A stretch of DNA of 64,000 nucleotides from Stutzerimonas stutzeri KOS6 (GCF_000307775.2 NZ_KK020675.1:1-64000); one strand, 5' to 3'; positions 26,345-35,714 are shown, counted from the stretch's first letter. Numbers and translations are program-made. The notes: a model not told the origin generated them from the letters alone.

Positions 26345-27124
26345 ATGACCGATACCGAAAACGAAACCAGCCAGAGCAGCGAAAGCGACCAGCCAGTAGC
26401 GCACCCGTGGGACGAACTCAGACCTGACCGTTTCCGCCTGCTGCGCCTGGCGCCATTGCCTACCGAGCGCGACGGCGGCGTGCGCCCGCTGCGCTTCGTC
26501 GAGCTTGCTCAACTGGAGCGGCATACGCCCGAGCAGAGCCTGCTGCGGCTGTTCGTCAATATTCCCGGACAGATGCGCGCTGGCAAATACAACGTGCTGG
26601 AAGTCTGGGCAGACCATCGCAGCAAGGCACTGCGCTTCGGGCCTGATGCCGGCCTGCACCTGGAGCCGGCGAATCGCGGGCTCGGCCGTTTCCTGTTGGC
26701 ACAAGGCGTGGCATGGGCGCAGAAGCGCTGGGGTCACTACCTGGTCGAGGGCGGTTCGCTCCCCAGGCAGCTGTCGAGCGACGACCAGCGCCTGCGCCGT
26801 GACCACTGCCTGCGCACCCAGGGTTTCGATGTCGTCTACGCCAAGGAGCAGACCCTCCAGTCGACCTACGGCGCATCACGCGTCAGCGCCCTGCGCCCCG
26901 ACTGGAACAGCGAAAAGGTTCAGATCGTCGAACTGCAGGACGCCGCGGCAATGCTGGAGCAGGCCGACCGCAACCTGCAGGCCCAGGACAACCAGATCCG
27001 CGAGTTGCAGGAGCGCATTGCCCACTTCCGGCGCGAGGACGGCTCGCTGCGCTTCACCATCGTCTGCCTGATAGCCCTGACGCTGTTCCAGGCCGGCCTG
27101 CTGATCTGGATCGCGACCCGCTGA
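26345..27124 (+). CDS. Tail-anchored GNAT-like protein of unknown function
   Basis: A 259-residue protein with an acidic, disordered-looking N-terminus (1-25), a soluble domain (26-185), a coiled coil (about 190-228, LEQADRNLQAQDNQIRELQE) and a single C-terminal helix (about 238-256) with only two or three residues after it. The stretch RGLGRFLLAQGVAWAQ followed by RDHCLRTQGFDVVY recalls the acetyl-CoA loop and the closing helix of GNAT acetyltransferases, but the loop is not a perfect RxxGxG/A. I would place it on the cytosolic face of the inner membrane. It follows the hydrolase gene by 81 bases. Confidence 0.7.
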   Translation: MTDTENETSQSSESDQPVAHPWDELRPDRFRLLRLAPLPTERDGGVRPLRFVELAQLERHTPEQSLLRLFVNIPGQMRAGKYNVLEVWADHRSKALRFGPDAGLHLEPANRGLGRFLLAQGVAWAQKRWGHYLVEGGSLPRQLSSDDQRLRRDHCLRTQGFDVVYAKEQTLQSTYGASRVSALRPDWNSEKVQIVELQDAAAMLEQADRNLQAQDNQIRELQERIAHFRREDGSLRFTIVCLIALTLFQAGLLIWIATR

Positions 27125-27173
27125 GCCGTGGTTCATGCCTGCCGCCATCCACTGGACGACGCCCTCGGTCCGC

Positions 27174-27220
27174 CCCACGTGGACGTGGGTTGGCGCTGAG
27201 CGCAGCGAAGCCCAGCAACC
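27174..27220. repeat. Palindromic repeat between convergent genes
   Basis: CCCACG (27174-27179) and CGTGGG (27184-27189) form a small stem, followed by GGTTGGCGCTGAGCGCAG and CGAAGCCCAGCAACC, the inverse of a GTTGGGCTTCGCTGCGC-type interspersed repeat. It sits between the convergent ends of the GNAT-like gene and glk and could end both transcripts. Confidence 0.5.
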
Positions 27221-27224
27221 GCCC

Positions 27225-28187
27225 TTAGCTATCCTCCAGCAGCGCCCGCAACGCCACGCCGGCGCCCTCCAGTCCGGGATACGGCGCCGTCACCAGCCAT
27301 ACCGGCACGCGCTCGAAGTAACCACTCATCTGGCCCTTCTCGCACAGCGCCTCGAAAAAGCTGCTGCGCATGAAGAACTCGGCAAAGCGAGGCAATACGC
27401 CACCGACGAGATACACGCCGCCGCGGGCACCGAGGGTCAGCACATTGTCGCCAACGGTACGCCCCAGCCAGCAGCAGAACTGTTCCAGCACCGCCACGGC
27501 GTAGGGCTCGCCGGCCAGCGCAGCCCTGGTCACCTCGGCCGGCGAGCCGAAGGCGGGGGACCGGCCATCCAGCGCGCAGCAGGCGCGATAGAGCGTCAGC
27601 AATCCCGGGCCGCTGAGCACTGCCTCGGCATTCACGTGGCCGAGCGAGCGATGCAGGTGCGACCAGATCGCTGCCTCGCGGTCACTGCCGATCGGCAGGC
27701 AGATGTGTCCGCCCTCTCCCGGCAGGGCACGCCAGCCGCCACCGGACAACGGCAGTAGCCCGGCGACCCCGAGCCCGGTACCGGGACCTATCACCAGCCG
27801 CGGCCGCCCCGCTTCAGGTTCGCCCTCGCGGACCGTGATGCGCTCGTCGTCGCGCAAGCGGGTCATGCCGAGTGCCATGGCGGTGAAGTCGTTGATCAGC
27901 AGCAACCGCTTCACGCCCAGCTCACGACGGAACGCCTGGCGACTGAGCTGCCAGTGGTTGTTGGTGAAGCGGAAAAAGTCGCCATCCACCGGGCCGGCGC
28001 AGGCCAGGCAGACCGCTTCGAGCGTCTCCAGCGGCTGGCCGATCTCGTTCAGATAGGCGCGGATGGCTAGCTCCGGCCGGGCATGCTCTGCGGTGGAGAG
28101 GACGCGAATCTGCTCGATGCGCTGATCACGCCAGAGGGCGAAACGGGCATTGGTACCGCCGATGTCTCCAACCAGCGCCGTCTTCAC
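27225..28187 (-). CDS. glk: Glucokinase
   Basis: A 320-residue ROK-independent bacterial glucokinase that makes glucose-6-phosphate from glucose and ATP. The phosphate loop is [10 protein letters not shown] at residues 7-16; [12 protein letters not shown] and [11 protein letters not shown] follow, and [10 protein letters not shown] holds the sugar-binding Glu. The start is a GTG at 28187 that overlaps the edd stop by four bases (GTGA), so the two enzymes are translationally coupled. The longer frame runs antisense inside edd. No sugar transporter genes follow, unlike the glk locus I recall in P. aeruginosa. Confidence 0.95.
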   Translation of the reverse strand: MKTALVGDIGGTNARFALWRDQRIEQIRVLSTAEHARPELAIRAYLNEIGQPLETLEAVCLACAGPVDGDFFRFTNNHWQLSRQAFRRELGVKRLLLINDFTAMALGMTRLRDDERITVREGEPEAGRPRLVIGPGTGLGVAGLLPLSGGGWRALPGEGGHICLPIGSDREAAIWSHLHRSLGHVNAEAVLSGPGLLTLYRACCALDGRSPAFGSPAEVTRAALAGEPYAVAVLEQFCCWLGRTVGDNVLTLGARGGVYLVGGVLPRFAEFFMRSSFFEALCEKGQMSGYFERVPVWLVTAPYPGLEGAGVALRALLEDS

Positions 28188-30013
28188 TTGAGCGCCTCCA
28201 GGCTCTCGGTGAAGGCACTGGCGCCCTGCTCTGCCGTGCTGAACGAGGCGCGCATGAAGGCAAAGAGCTCCCGACCGCAGCCGATGCCCATGTCTTCGGG
28301 CCGAACTGCCGGTGCCCGCGCATCCCACTCGACGGGATCGACCAGCGCCCGCAGTTCGCCGTTCTCGCCGTCGACGCGGAGGATGTCGCCGTCGCGCACC
28401 CGCGCCAGCGGCCCGCCGTCCAGCGCCTCCGGGCAAACATGAATGGCCGCCGGCACCTTCCCCGAGGCGCCAGACATGCGCCCGTCGGTGACCAGCGCGA
28501 CCTTGTAGCCGCGATCCTGCAGCACGCCGAGAAAGGGCGTGAGCTTGTGCAGCTCCGGCATGCCGTTGGCTTTCGGACCCTGGAAGCGCACCACGGCGAT
28601 GAAGTCGCGCTCCAGCTCGCCGGTCTTGAACGCCGCCGCCAGCTCGCTCTGATCGATGAATACCCGCGCCGGCGCCTCGACAAAGCGGTGCTCGGGCGCC
28701 ACGGCAGAAATCTTCGTCACGCCGCGGCCGAGGTTGCCTTCCAGCACGCGCAGCCCGCCCTCCGGCGAGAACGGCCGCTCGGCCGGACGCAGGATGGCTT
28801 CGTCCAGGCTCTGCGCCGGGCCGTCGCGCCAGACCAGCTTGTCACCGTCGAGGAACGGCTCCTGGATGTAGCGCCGCAGGCCCTTGCCGACGACCGTATG
28901 CACGTCCTCGTGCAACAGACCGGCGTCGAGCAGCGTGCGCACCATGAACGGCACCCCGCCACAGGCGTGGAAATGGTTCACGTCGGCCTGGCCGTTGGGG
29001 TAGACCTTGGCCAGGGTCGGCACCACCTCGGAGAGATCGGCCATGTCCTGCCAGGTCAGCTGGATTCCGGCAGCGCGGGCGAATGCCGGGATATGCAGGG
29101 TGTGGTTGGTCGAACCGCCAGTGGCGTTGAGCGCAACCACCGAGTTGACGATGGACTTCTCATCGACCACCCGGCACAGCGGCGTGTAGTTGCCTGCCTG
29201 ATGGGTCAGCCGCGTCACCTGGTGCGCAGCTTCCCGGGTCAGTGCGTCGCGCAGCGGCGTGTACGGGTTGACGAACGATGAGCCCGGAAGATGCAGGCCC
29301 ATGATTTCCATCACCACCTGATTGGTGTTGGCCGTGCCGTAGAAGGTGCAGGTGCCGGGGCTGTGATAGGACTTCATCTCCGACTCCAGCAGCTCCTCGC
29401 GGCTGGCCTTGCCCTCTGCGTAACGCTGGCGCACCTCGGCCTTCGCCTTGTTCGGGATGCCCGAGGGCATCGGCCCGCCCGGCACGAAGATCGTCGGCAG
29501 ATGGCCGAAACGCAGCGCGCCGATCATCAGGCCCGGCACGATCTTGTCGCAGATGCCGAGCATCAGCGCCGCGTCGAACATGTTGTGCGACAGGGCCACC
29601 GCCGTGCTCATGGCGATCACTTCACGACTGGCCAGGCTCATTTCCATCCCCGCCTCGCCCTGGGTCACACCATCGCACATCGCCGGAACACCGCCAGCGT
29701 ACTGGCCGACCGAGCCGATCTCACGCAGCGCCTGGCGGATGAGCTCGGGAAAGTGCTCGTAGGGCTGATGCGCCGAGAGCATGTCGTTGTAGGCTGATAC
29801 GATGGCCACATTGGCCGCGTTCATCAGGCGCAGACTCTGCTTGTCCTCGCCGGAATGGCAGCCGGCGACACCGTGGGCGAAGTTGGCGCATTGCAACTTG
29901 CCGCGTTGCGGGCCGTCGCTGTCGGCGGCAGCCATCATCGCCAGATAACGTTCACGGGTCTTGCGGCTACGTTCGACCAGGCGCTCGGTGACTTCCAGAA
30001 CTCGCGGGTGCAT
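28184..30013 (-). CDS. edd: Phosphogluconate dehydratase
   Basis: A 609-residue iron-sulfur enzyme of the IlvD/Edd family that converts 6-phosphogluconate into KDPG in the Entner-Doudoroff pathway. Cluster ligands are seen in [25 protein letters not shown] and [31 protein letters not shown] is the family C-terminal block. An AGGAG lies just before the ATG at 30013, and a set of alternating TTCAAC/GTTGAA half-sites lies 21-56 bases upstream. It is first in the edd-glk unit. Confidence 0.97.
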   Translation of the reverse strand: MHPRVLEVTERLVERSRKTRERYLAMMAAADSDGPQRGKLQCANFAHGVAGCHSGEDKQSLRLMNAANVAIVSAYNDMLSAHQPYEHFPELIRQALREIGSVGQYAGGVPAMCDGVTQGEAGMEMSLASREVIAMSTAVALSHNMFDAALMLGICDKIVPGLMIGALRFGHLPTIFVPGGPMPSGIPNKAKAEVRQRYAEGKASREELLESEMKSYHSPGTCTFYGTANTNQVVMEIMGLHLPGSSFVNPYTPLRDALTREAAHQVTRLTHQAGNYTPLCRVVDEKSIVNSVVALNATGGSTNHTLHIPAFARAAGIQLTWQDMADLSEVVPTLAKVYPNGQADVNHFHACGGVPFMVRTLLDAGLLHEDVHTVVGKGLRRYIQEPFLDGDKLVWRDGPAQSLDEAILRPAERPFSPEGGLRVLEGNLGRGVTKISAVAPEHRFVEAPARVFIDQSELAAAFKTGELERDFIAVVRFQGPKANGMPELHKLTPFLGVLQDRGYKVALVTDGRMSGASGKVPAAIHVCPEALDGGPLARVRDGDILRVDGENGELRALVDPVEWDARAPAVRPEDMGIGCGRELFAFMRASFSTAEQGASAFTESLEALK

Positions 30014-30033
30014 GCCTTACTCCTGCTGCAAAA

Positions 30034-30069
30034 TTCAACGGTCGTTGAACGATTCAACGTTTGGTTGAA
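30034..30069 (-). promoter_or_regulatory. Operator-like array of alternating half-sites upstream of edd
   Basis: Four half-sites alternate in orientation: TTCAAC (30034), GTTGAA (30044), TTCAAC (30053), GTTGAA (30064). Each neighbouring pair makes an inverted repeat with gaps of 3 to 5 bases. The spacing near one helical turn fits cooperative binding of a dimeric sugar-responsive repressor. It does not fit the TTGT-N7/8-ACAA site I recall for HexR. Confidence 0.6.
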
Positions 30070-30167
30070 GGTTCAGACAACCATAAACCATCCAGGGTCG
30101 GTTGGCGTTCCGGCGCGCGTTCGCGCCCATCGGGGGCAAGGCTTCGCCGTGACCAGGCAAGCATCGG

Positions 30168-30929
30168 TCATTGCGCCGGCTTGTCATCCTCCGGCGAAGC
30201 ATCGGCTTCCAACAGGTCGTCGAAATCCGTCTTGAGCCCCTGCTCCATGCCATCGAGTTCGGCCAACAGGCTGCGAAAGCTGGTCTGCTCGCGGGCCGGC
30301 GCCTGCGGCTCGTCCGCGGCCAGGTCGGCGCGCGCCTGCAACGCCGCGGGCACGGCCGCGTCCTCTTCGTCGAGCACGGGACGTAGTTCCGGCTCCATCT
30401 CGCGCAACACGGCCAGCGGCGGCAGTTCGTCGAGGCTCTTCAGATTGAAATGGTCGAGGAACTGGCGGGTGGTGGCGAACATCGCCGGACGTCCCGGCAC
30501 ATCACGATGGCCGACCACGCGAATCCACTCACGCTCCTGCAGCGTCTTGACGATCTGGCTGTTCACCGCGACGCCACGGATATCCTCGATCTCGCCGCGG
30601 GTGATCGGCTGGCGATAGGCGATCAGCGCAAGGGTCTCCAGCAGTGCACGGGAGTAGCGCTGCGGGCGCTCCTCCCACAACCGGCCGACCCAGGGCGAAA
30701 AACGCTGACGCACCTGCAGCCGGTAACCGCTGGCGACTTCCCTGAGCTCGAAAGCCCGGCCCTTGCAGGACTTGTCCAGCACCTCGAGGGCCTTCTTCAG
30801 TTGTGCCGACGAGGGCCGTTCGTACTCCTCGAAGAGTTCGCCGAGGCGCTCCAGGGACAGCGGCTTGCCGGACGCGAGCAGAAAGGCTTCGAGCAGCGAA
30901 GCGAGATCCTTGGGATCGGTCAGGTCCAC
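30168..30929 (-). CDS. scpB: Segregation and condensation protein B
   Basis: A 253-residue winged-helix protein (two wH domains over residues 1-165) that joins ScpA and SMC-type proteins in chromosome condensation. Family blocks: LLEAFLLASGKPLSLERLGELF, LETLALIAYRQPITRGEIEDIRGV and GHRDVPGRPAMFATT. I chose a GTG start at 30929 because AGGAG lies six bases upstream and the family begins there; the ATG at 30992 reads into scpA. The C-terminus (about 175-253) is acidic and disordered-looking. It follows scpA by 19 bases. Confidence 0.93.
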   Translation of the reverse strand: MDLTDPKDLASLLEAFLLASGKPLSLERLGELFEEYERPSSAQLKKALEVLDKSCKGRAFELREVASGYRLQVRQRFSPWVGRLWEERPQRYSRALLETLALIAYRQPITRGEIEDIRGVAVNSQIVKTLQEREWIRVVGHRDVPGRPAMFATTRQFLDHFNLKSLDELPPLAVLREMEPELRPVLDEEDAAVPAALQARADLAADEPQAPAREQTSFRSLLAELDGMEQGLKTDFDDLLEADASPEDDKPAQ

Positions 30930-30948
30930 GATTGACTCCTGCAAATGC

Positions 30949-31770
30949 CTATTCGGTACGACTGCGCACATGGATCGGCGCGAAGGGCTCATTCTGCACC
31001 AGCTCGACCAGCGACTCCTTGATCAGCTCGAGCACGGCCATGAAGGTCACCACCACGCCGAGGCGCCCCTCCTCGACGCGGAACAGCGCCACGAAGGGCA
31101 CGAAGCCACCATCCTTCAGCCGCTCGAGCACCTCGCTCATGCGTTCGCGGGTCGACAGGGCTTCGCGGGTCACCTGGTGGCTCTCGAACATGTCGGCACG
31201 GCGCAGCACTTCGGCCATCGACACCAGCAATTCCTCAAGGCTCACATCCGGCAGCAGCTTGCGCGCACGCGCCTCGGGTGCATCGAGGCGCGGCACCTGC
31301 AGATCGCGGCCGACGCGTGGCAGCTCGTCGATGTCTTCGGCCGCGGCCTTGAAGCGCTCGTACTCCTGCAGCCGGCGGATCAACTCGGCACGCGGGTCGT
31401 CTTCTTCCTCGGCGACCTCCGCCGAGCGCGGCAGCAGCATGCGCGATTTGATCTCGGCAAGCATCGCGGCCATCACCAGGTACTCGGCGGCCAGCTCCAG
31501 GCGCACCGACTTCATCAGCTCGACGTAGCCCATGTACTGCCGGGTGATCTCTGCCACCGGGATGTGCAGGATGTCGATGTTCTGCTTGCGGATCAGGTAG
31601 AGCAGCAGGTCCAGCGGGCCTTCGAAGGCTTCGAGAAAGACTTCCAGCGCGTCCGGCGGGATGTACAGATCCAGCGGCAGCTCGGTCACCGCCTCGCCAT
31701 AGACCAGCGCCAGGCGCAGCTGCTCGCCGGGCTGGATCGCTTCGCCGCTCTGCAATTCGGTCTGCTGCAT
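30949..31770 (-). CDS. scpA: Segregation and condensation protein A
   Basis: A 273-residue kleisin subunit. The core signature FEGPLDLLLYLIRKQNIDILHIPVAEIT is at about residues 49-77, and LAAEYLVMAAMLAEIKSRMLLP follows. The C-terminal winged helix ends with VTFMAVLELIKESLVEL. An N-terminal extension of about 45 residues precedes the kleisin domain, as in pseudomonads. ATG at 31770 has GAGG nine bases upstream; the ATG four codons earlier is an alternative. It follows trpS by about 30 bases. Confidence 0.94.
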   Translation of the reverse strand: MQQTELQSGEAIQPGEQLRLALVYGEAVTELPLDLYIPPDALEVFLEAFEGPLDLLLYLIRKQNIDILHIPVAEITRQYMGYVELMKSVRLELAAEYLVMAAMLAEIKSRMLLPRSAEVAEEEDDPRAELIRRLQEYERFKAAAEDIDELPRVGRDLQVPRLDAPEARARKLLPDVSLEELLVSMAEVLRRADMFESHQVTREALSTRERMSEVLERLKDGGFVPFVALFRVEEGRLGVVVTFMAVLELIKESLVELVQNEPFAPIHVRSRTE

Positions 31771-31800
31771 GGACGTCCTCAAAGGCTGCGCGGGCGACCG

Positions 31801-33006
31801 TCAGCGGTGGTTCAGGCCCATGGCCTGGCGTACTTCGATCAGCGTCTCGCGGGCTTCGTCACGGGCATGTTCGGCGCCTTCGGCGAGGATGCTGCGGACC
31901 AGGTCTGGATTCTGCTCGTAGTCCAGCGCGCGCTCCTGCAGGGGCGCCAGATCGGCCTTGATCGCATCGATCAGCGGACCCTTGCATTCCACGCAGCCGA
32001 TGCCGGCACTGCGACAACCCTGCTCGGCCCACTGGCAGACGGCGTCTTCGGAGTGCACCAGATGCATCTGCCACACCGGACAGCGCGTCGGCTCGCCGGG
32101 GTCATCGCGATGCACGCGCGCCGGATCGGTGGGCATGCGGCGGATCTTCTCCTCGATCTCGTTCGGCGTGTCGCGCAGGTAGATGGCGTTGCTGTTGGAC
32201 TTGGCCATCTTGCCGCCGTCGAGCCCGGAAATCTTCGGTGACTCGCCGAGCAGTGCCTGTGGCTCGGGCAACAGCAGCTTGCCGCAGCCTTCCAGGTAGC
32301 CATAAAGCCGCTCCTGGTCGCCGATGGTGATGGTCTGCTGTTCCTTGATGACGGCACGGGCGGTATTCAGCGCATCGACGTCGCCCTGCTCCCGATAGCT
32401 CTTGCGCAGGCTGACGTAGAGCTTGGAGGTCTTCTTGCCGAGCTTGCGGATCGCCGCCTCGGCCTTGTCCTCGAAGTCATCCTCGCGGCCATAGAGATGA
32501 TTGAAGCGCCGCGCCACGTCACGAGCGAATTCGATGTGCGGCAGCTGGTCGGCACCGACCGGCACCTGGCCAGCGCGGTAGAGCAGGATGTCCGCCGCCT
32601 GCAGCAGCGGGTAGCCGAGAAAGCCGTAGGTATCCAGATCCTTGTGCTGCAGGCTCTGCCGCAGCTCCTTGTAGGACGGCACCCGTTCCAGCCAGCCCAG
32701 CGGACAGATCATCGACAGCAGCAGGTGCAGCTCGGCATGCTCGGGCACCTGGGACTGGATGAACAGCGTTGCCGAACTCGGGCTGACCCCGGCGGCCAGC
32801 CAGTCGACCGCCATATCCATGATGTTCTGCGAGATTTCACCGGAGTTCTCGTAGTCGGTGGTCAGCGCATGCCAGTCGACGATGCAGAAAAAGCATTCGT
32901 ACTCGTGCTGCAGCCTGACCCAGTTCTTCAGTACACCGTGATAGTGACCGAGGTGGAGCCGGCCGCTCGGACGCATGCCGGAAACCACGCGACGCTGTGA
33001 ATCCAT
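31801..33006 (-). CDS. trpS: Tryptophanyl-tRNA synthetase
   Basis: A 401-residue class I synthetase that charges tRNA-Trp. The HIGH-type motif is HLGHYHG near the start and the KMSKS-type motif is KMAKS; VPVGADQLPHIEFARDVARRFN is the conserved tRNA/Trp block. The C-terminal half has a cysteine set (RCPVWQM, CRSAGIGCVECKG) that could bind a metal, characteristic of this longer subgroup. ATG at 33006 is better supported than the TTG three codons upstream. It lies in the Sua5 - trpS - scpAB order common in pseudomonads. Confidence 0.95.
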   Translation of the reverse strand: MDSQRRVVSGMRPSGRLHLGHYHGVLKNWVRLQHEYECFFCIVDWHALTTDYENSGEISQNIMDMAVDWLAAGVSPSSATLFIQSQVPEHAELHLLLSMICPLGWLERVPSYKELRQSLQHKDLDTYGFLGYPLLQAADILLYRAGQVPVGADQLPHIEFARDVARRFNHLYGREDDFEDKAEAAIRKLGKKTSKLYVSLRKSYREQGDVDALNTARAVIKEQQTITIGDQERLYGYLEGCGKLLLPEPQALLGESPKISGLDGGKMAKSNSNAIYLRDTPNEIEEKIRRMPTDPARVHRDDPGEPTRCPVWQMHLVHSEDAVCQWAEQGCRSAGIGCVECKGPLIDAIKADLAPLQERALDYEQNPDLVRSILAEGAEHARDEARETLIEVRQAMGLNHR

Positions 33007-33078
33007 GGAGCTCAAAAGGGTGTCCTTGATTAATTGGCCTGTTTGGTAAGTTCAGTTGGTCAAGTTCGCCATCCAGGC

Positions 33079-33702
33079 TCAGGCCATGAAGGGTTCGGGG
33101 TCGCCGCAACCGACTCGAACCACTTCAGGCCGATCGTCGACCAGACTGACCACGGTCGAAGCCTCGAGGCCACCGTACCCGCCATCGATGATCAGGTCTA
33201 CCTGATGCTCCAGCGCGTCGCGCATTTCGTAGGGGTCGCTCATCGGCAGGTCTTCACCGGGGAGGATCAGGCTGACGCTCATCAGCGGCTCACCGAGTTC
33301 TTCCAGCAGCGCCTGGGCGATCGGCTGCGCCGGCACACGCAGGCCGATGGTGCGGCGCTTGGGATGCAGCAGCATGCGCGGCACTTCGCGGGTGGCCGAA
33401 AGGATGATCGTGTAGGGCCCGGGCAGATGGGCCTTGAGCAGACGGAAGGCCGCGGTATCGACCTTGGCGAACAGGCCCAGCTGCGACAGGTCGCGGCAGG
33501 CCAGCGTGAAGTTGTGCTTGTCGTCGAGCTGGCGCAGGCGACGGATGCGTTCGATGCCGGCCTTGTTACCGATCGAGCAGCCGACGGCATAACTGGAGTC
33601 GGTCGGATAGACCACTACCCCGCCCTTGCGAATGATTTCCACGGCCTGCTTGATCAGGCGCGGCTGCGGGTTATCCGGGTGAATCTGAAAGAACTGGCTC
33701 AT
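33079..33702 (-). CDS. Sua5/YciO/YrdC-family protein
   Basis: A 207-residue protein of the YrdC fold. The nucleotide/RNA-binding part reads GGVVVYPTDSSYAVGCS, followed by KxHNFTLxC and LPGPYTIILSATREVPR. Relatives make threonylcarbamoyl-AMP for tRNA t6A; this YciO-type branch is not proven to do so. ATG at 33702 (MSQFFQ) is the family start. It lies 13 bases downstream of the PHP gene, so the two are co-transcribed. Confidence 0.9.
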   Translation of the reverse strand: MSQFFQIHPDNPQPRLIKQAVEIIRKGGVVVYPTDSSYAVGCSIGNKAGIERIRRLRQLDDKHNFTLACRDLSQLGLFAKVDTAAFRLLKAHLPGPYTIILSATREVPRMLLHPKRRTIGLRVPAQPIAQALLEELGEPLMSVSLILPGEDLPMSDPYEMRDALEHQVDLIIDGGYGGLEASTVVSLVDDRPEVVRVGCGDPEPFMA

Positions 33703-33715
33703 GGAAACTCCCTGT

Positions 33716-34582
33716 TCAGCTGGCAGCAGATAGGCGGCGCTCATGATCGAAATGTCTCCAAAGCGGCGACAGGTCCTCCGGCAGGCTGCGATACAAGCCC
33801 AGTTCCGACCAGTCGCCGGGCGCATGGAAGTCGCTGCCCACGGTGGCCATCAGACCGAACTCGCGCACCAGATTCGACAGGCCGCCAACCTGCTCCAGCG
33901 GCTGCATGCCGTTGACTACTTCCAGCGCATGGCCGCCAGCCTGAGCGAAATCGACGATCAGGCGGCGCCGCTTGCTGCGGGTGAAATCGTACTGCCATGG
34001 ATGCGCCAGGCTGATCCAGGCGCCGGCGTCACGCAACGTCTCGACCGTCTGCTCCAGGCTCGGCCAATGCTGCTTCACATCGCCCAGCTTGCCCGAGCCC
34101 AGCCACTTGCGGAACGCCTCGGCACGGTCGCGTACATGACCGGCGCGCACCAGGAACTCCGCGAAATGCGGACGAGCCGGCGCGTTGCCGCTGTCACCCA
34201 GCTCCCGCTGAACGGCGCGAGCGCCGTCAAGCGCGCCAGGCATGCCCTTGGCCTCGAGCCGCTGCGCGATCAGCTCGGCGCGGCGCCAGCGACCTTCGTG
34301 TAGCTGGCCAATCGCCTGCTGCAACGCGGGCGCCTCGGCTTCGAAGGCATAACCCAGTACATGAATGGTAGCCCCGTTCCACAGGCACGAAAGCTCGATA
34401 CCGTTCACCAGCCGCATACCCAGCGCCCCTGCTGCCACCCGCGCTTCGGCGAGGCCGTCGATCGTGTCATGGTCGGTGAGCGCCAGCAATTCGATACCAC
34501 GCGCATGGGCACGCTCCACCAGCCTGGCGGGCGCCAGCACGCCATCCGACGCGGTACTGTGGCAATGCAGATCGACAATCAT
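33716..34582 (-). CDS. PHP-domain phosphoesterase (YciV/RNase AM type)
   Basis: A 288-residue metal-dependent phosphoesterase. Metal ligands show in DLHCHSTASDG (residues 4-14), LTDHDT, NGIELS, LAHPW and GSDFHAPGD. Family members remove phosphate from 3',5'-nucleoside bisphosphate or trim RNA 5' ends. It is the first gene of the leftward PHP - Sua5 - trpS - scpA - scpB run. Start at 34582 gives the expected N-terminus with the metal site at residue 6. Confidence 0.92.
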   Translation of the reverse strand: MIVDLHCHSTASDGVLAPARLVERAHARGIELLALTDHDTIDGLAEARVAAGALGMRLVNGIELSCLWNGATIHVLGYAFEAEAPALQQAIGQLHEGRWRRAELIAQRLEAKGMPGALDGARAVQRELGDSGNAPARPHFAEFLVRAGHVRDRAEAFRKWLGSGKLGDVKQHWPSLEQTVETLRDAGAWISLAHPWQYDFTRSKRRRLIVDFAQAGGHALEVVNGMQPLEQVGGLSNLVREFGLMATVGSDFHAPGDWSELGLYRSLPEDLSPLWRHFDHERRLSAAS

Positions 34583-34963
34583 CTAGTAACGCACTCCAGT
34601 GAGGTGCCGGCACCTCGCGAAAAAACCGAAAGCCCCGCAGCGATGGTCTTCGCCGAGGCAGGCGGCCGGCTAGTCTAACCCCGCGCCAGGGCTTTGGCTC
34701 GCACTGCCGCCAGACATCTTTCCCGCGATCTCGGCGGAAAAACCGTTCCCGCTTCGACCGCCAATCCCGGCCGCAGTGCAGTCGCGCATGCAGCCGTATC
34801 AGCGCAGCGGTTTCGCCACGAGCGCGGTTTGCTATGATGCGGCGCCGCGTGACCGGATGGTGCGTGGCGAGGGGCCTCGGCAAGCGTCCGCCAGCCGTGA
34901 ACATGCATGCCCTGGGCTTTCAATTTTCGTTTACCGAACAACCTACGCGACCGAGGACCGACC
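34583..34963. other. Intergenic region between PHP and yciI genes
   Basis: I find no convincing gene in these 381 bases. Frames on both strands are rich in Arg and Ala without family motifs. The right part carries a promoter-like site (34811-34838). In other pseudomonads I recall the septation gene yciB here; no trace of its hydrophobic sequence is visible. Confidence 0.5.
34811..34838 (+). promoter_or_regulatory. Sigma-70-like promoter for yciI
   Basis: TATGAT at 34833-34838 with an upstream TGC gives an extended -10; TTTCGC at 34811-34816 is a weak -35 with 16-base spacing. It faces yciI 126 bases away. Confidence 0.45.
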
Positions 34964-35263
34964 ATGCTGTACGCCGTTATCGCTACCGACGCACCGAACT
35001 CCCTGCAGGACCGTCTCGCCACTCGCCCGGCTCACTTGGCGCGACTGGAGCAACTCAAGAACGAAGGTCGCCTGGTGCTCGCCGGTCCACACCCGGCCAT
35101 CGACAGCAATGACCCGGGCGAAGCCGGCTTCAGCGGCAGCCTGGTAGTCGCCGAGTTCGATTCCCTGGAAGCGGCGCAGCAGTGGGCGGACGCCGACCCC
35201 TACAAGGCCGCCGGCGTCTACGTGAACGTGGTGGTCAAGCCCTTCAAGAAAGTGCTGCCCTGA
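34964..35263 (+). CDS. YciI family protein
   Basis: A 99-residue protein with the YciI ferredoxin-like fold. It begins [18 protein letters not shown], holds the conserved [22 protein letters not shown] stretch (the His is the proposed functional residue) and ends with a [14 protein letters not shown] strand. Family members are small dimers; one is linked to a dehalogenase-like activity, but the role here is unknown. The longer frame has no RBS; GAGGACC precedes this ATG. Confidence 0.9.
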   Translation: MLYAVIATDAPNSLQDRLATRPAHLARLEQLKNEGRLVLAGPHPAIDSNDPGEAGFSGSLVVAEFDSLEAAQQWADADPYKAAGVYVNVVVKPFKKVLP

Positions 35264-35336
35264 GCCGACACAGCGGGGATTGCAAATCTGCCCGGCCGAT
35301 GGCGTTCCACGGCCTCGTAAGGAAATAGGAGTTCCG

Positions 35337-35714
35337 ATGCGTCAACCACAGCTTCCCCTGCTGCTGGCCCTGATCCTGCTGGCACCGATGCTACATGCCC
35401 AGGATGCGACAACAGAGGATTACCCTGCGCTGGCCGAAGCCGGCGAATCCGTTCAAGTCGAAACGCTGGATACGGCAAGCGAACTACAGGCCGCGCGATT
35501 GCCAGGCGATACCACCGAGGCATTGCTGCTGCGCCTGCGCGAGGAAAACAGGCGCCTGCGCCTGCAACTGCAGACGGAGCAGGCGAAACTCCTGCCGCTG
35601 ATGCTGAACGAGCAGCAGCAGTGGTTCGCGGTTGGCGGTGCCGTCGGGGTCATCAGTTTCACCCTTGGCCTGCTGGTGACGCGCAGCCGTCGCCGACGCC
35701 AGTGGATCAACTGA
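35337..35714 (+). CDS. Exported coiled-coil membrane protein (often misnamed translation initiation factor 2)
   Basis: A 125-residue protein with a signal peptide (MRQPQLPLLLALILLAPMLHA), a central heptad-rich segment (LLRLREENRRLRLQLQTEQAKL, about 60-85) and a C-terminal helix (about 98-117) with an RSRRRRQW tail. It resembles the C-terminal part of bacterial SH3/TIGR04211 proteins without the SH3 domain. Public annotations that call such genes initiation factor 2 are not supported by the sequence. It precedes the response-regulator gene by 13 bases and may share its transcript. Confidence 0.75.
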   Translation: MRQPQLPLLLALILLAPMLHAQDATTEDYPALAEAGESVQVETLDTASELQAARLPGDTTEALLLRLREENRRLRLQLQTEQAKLLPLMLNEQQQWFAVGGAVGVISFTLGLLVTRSRRRRQWIN

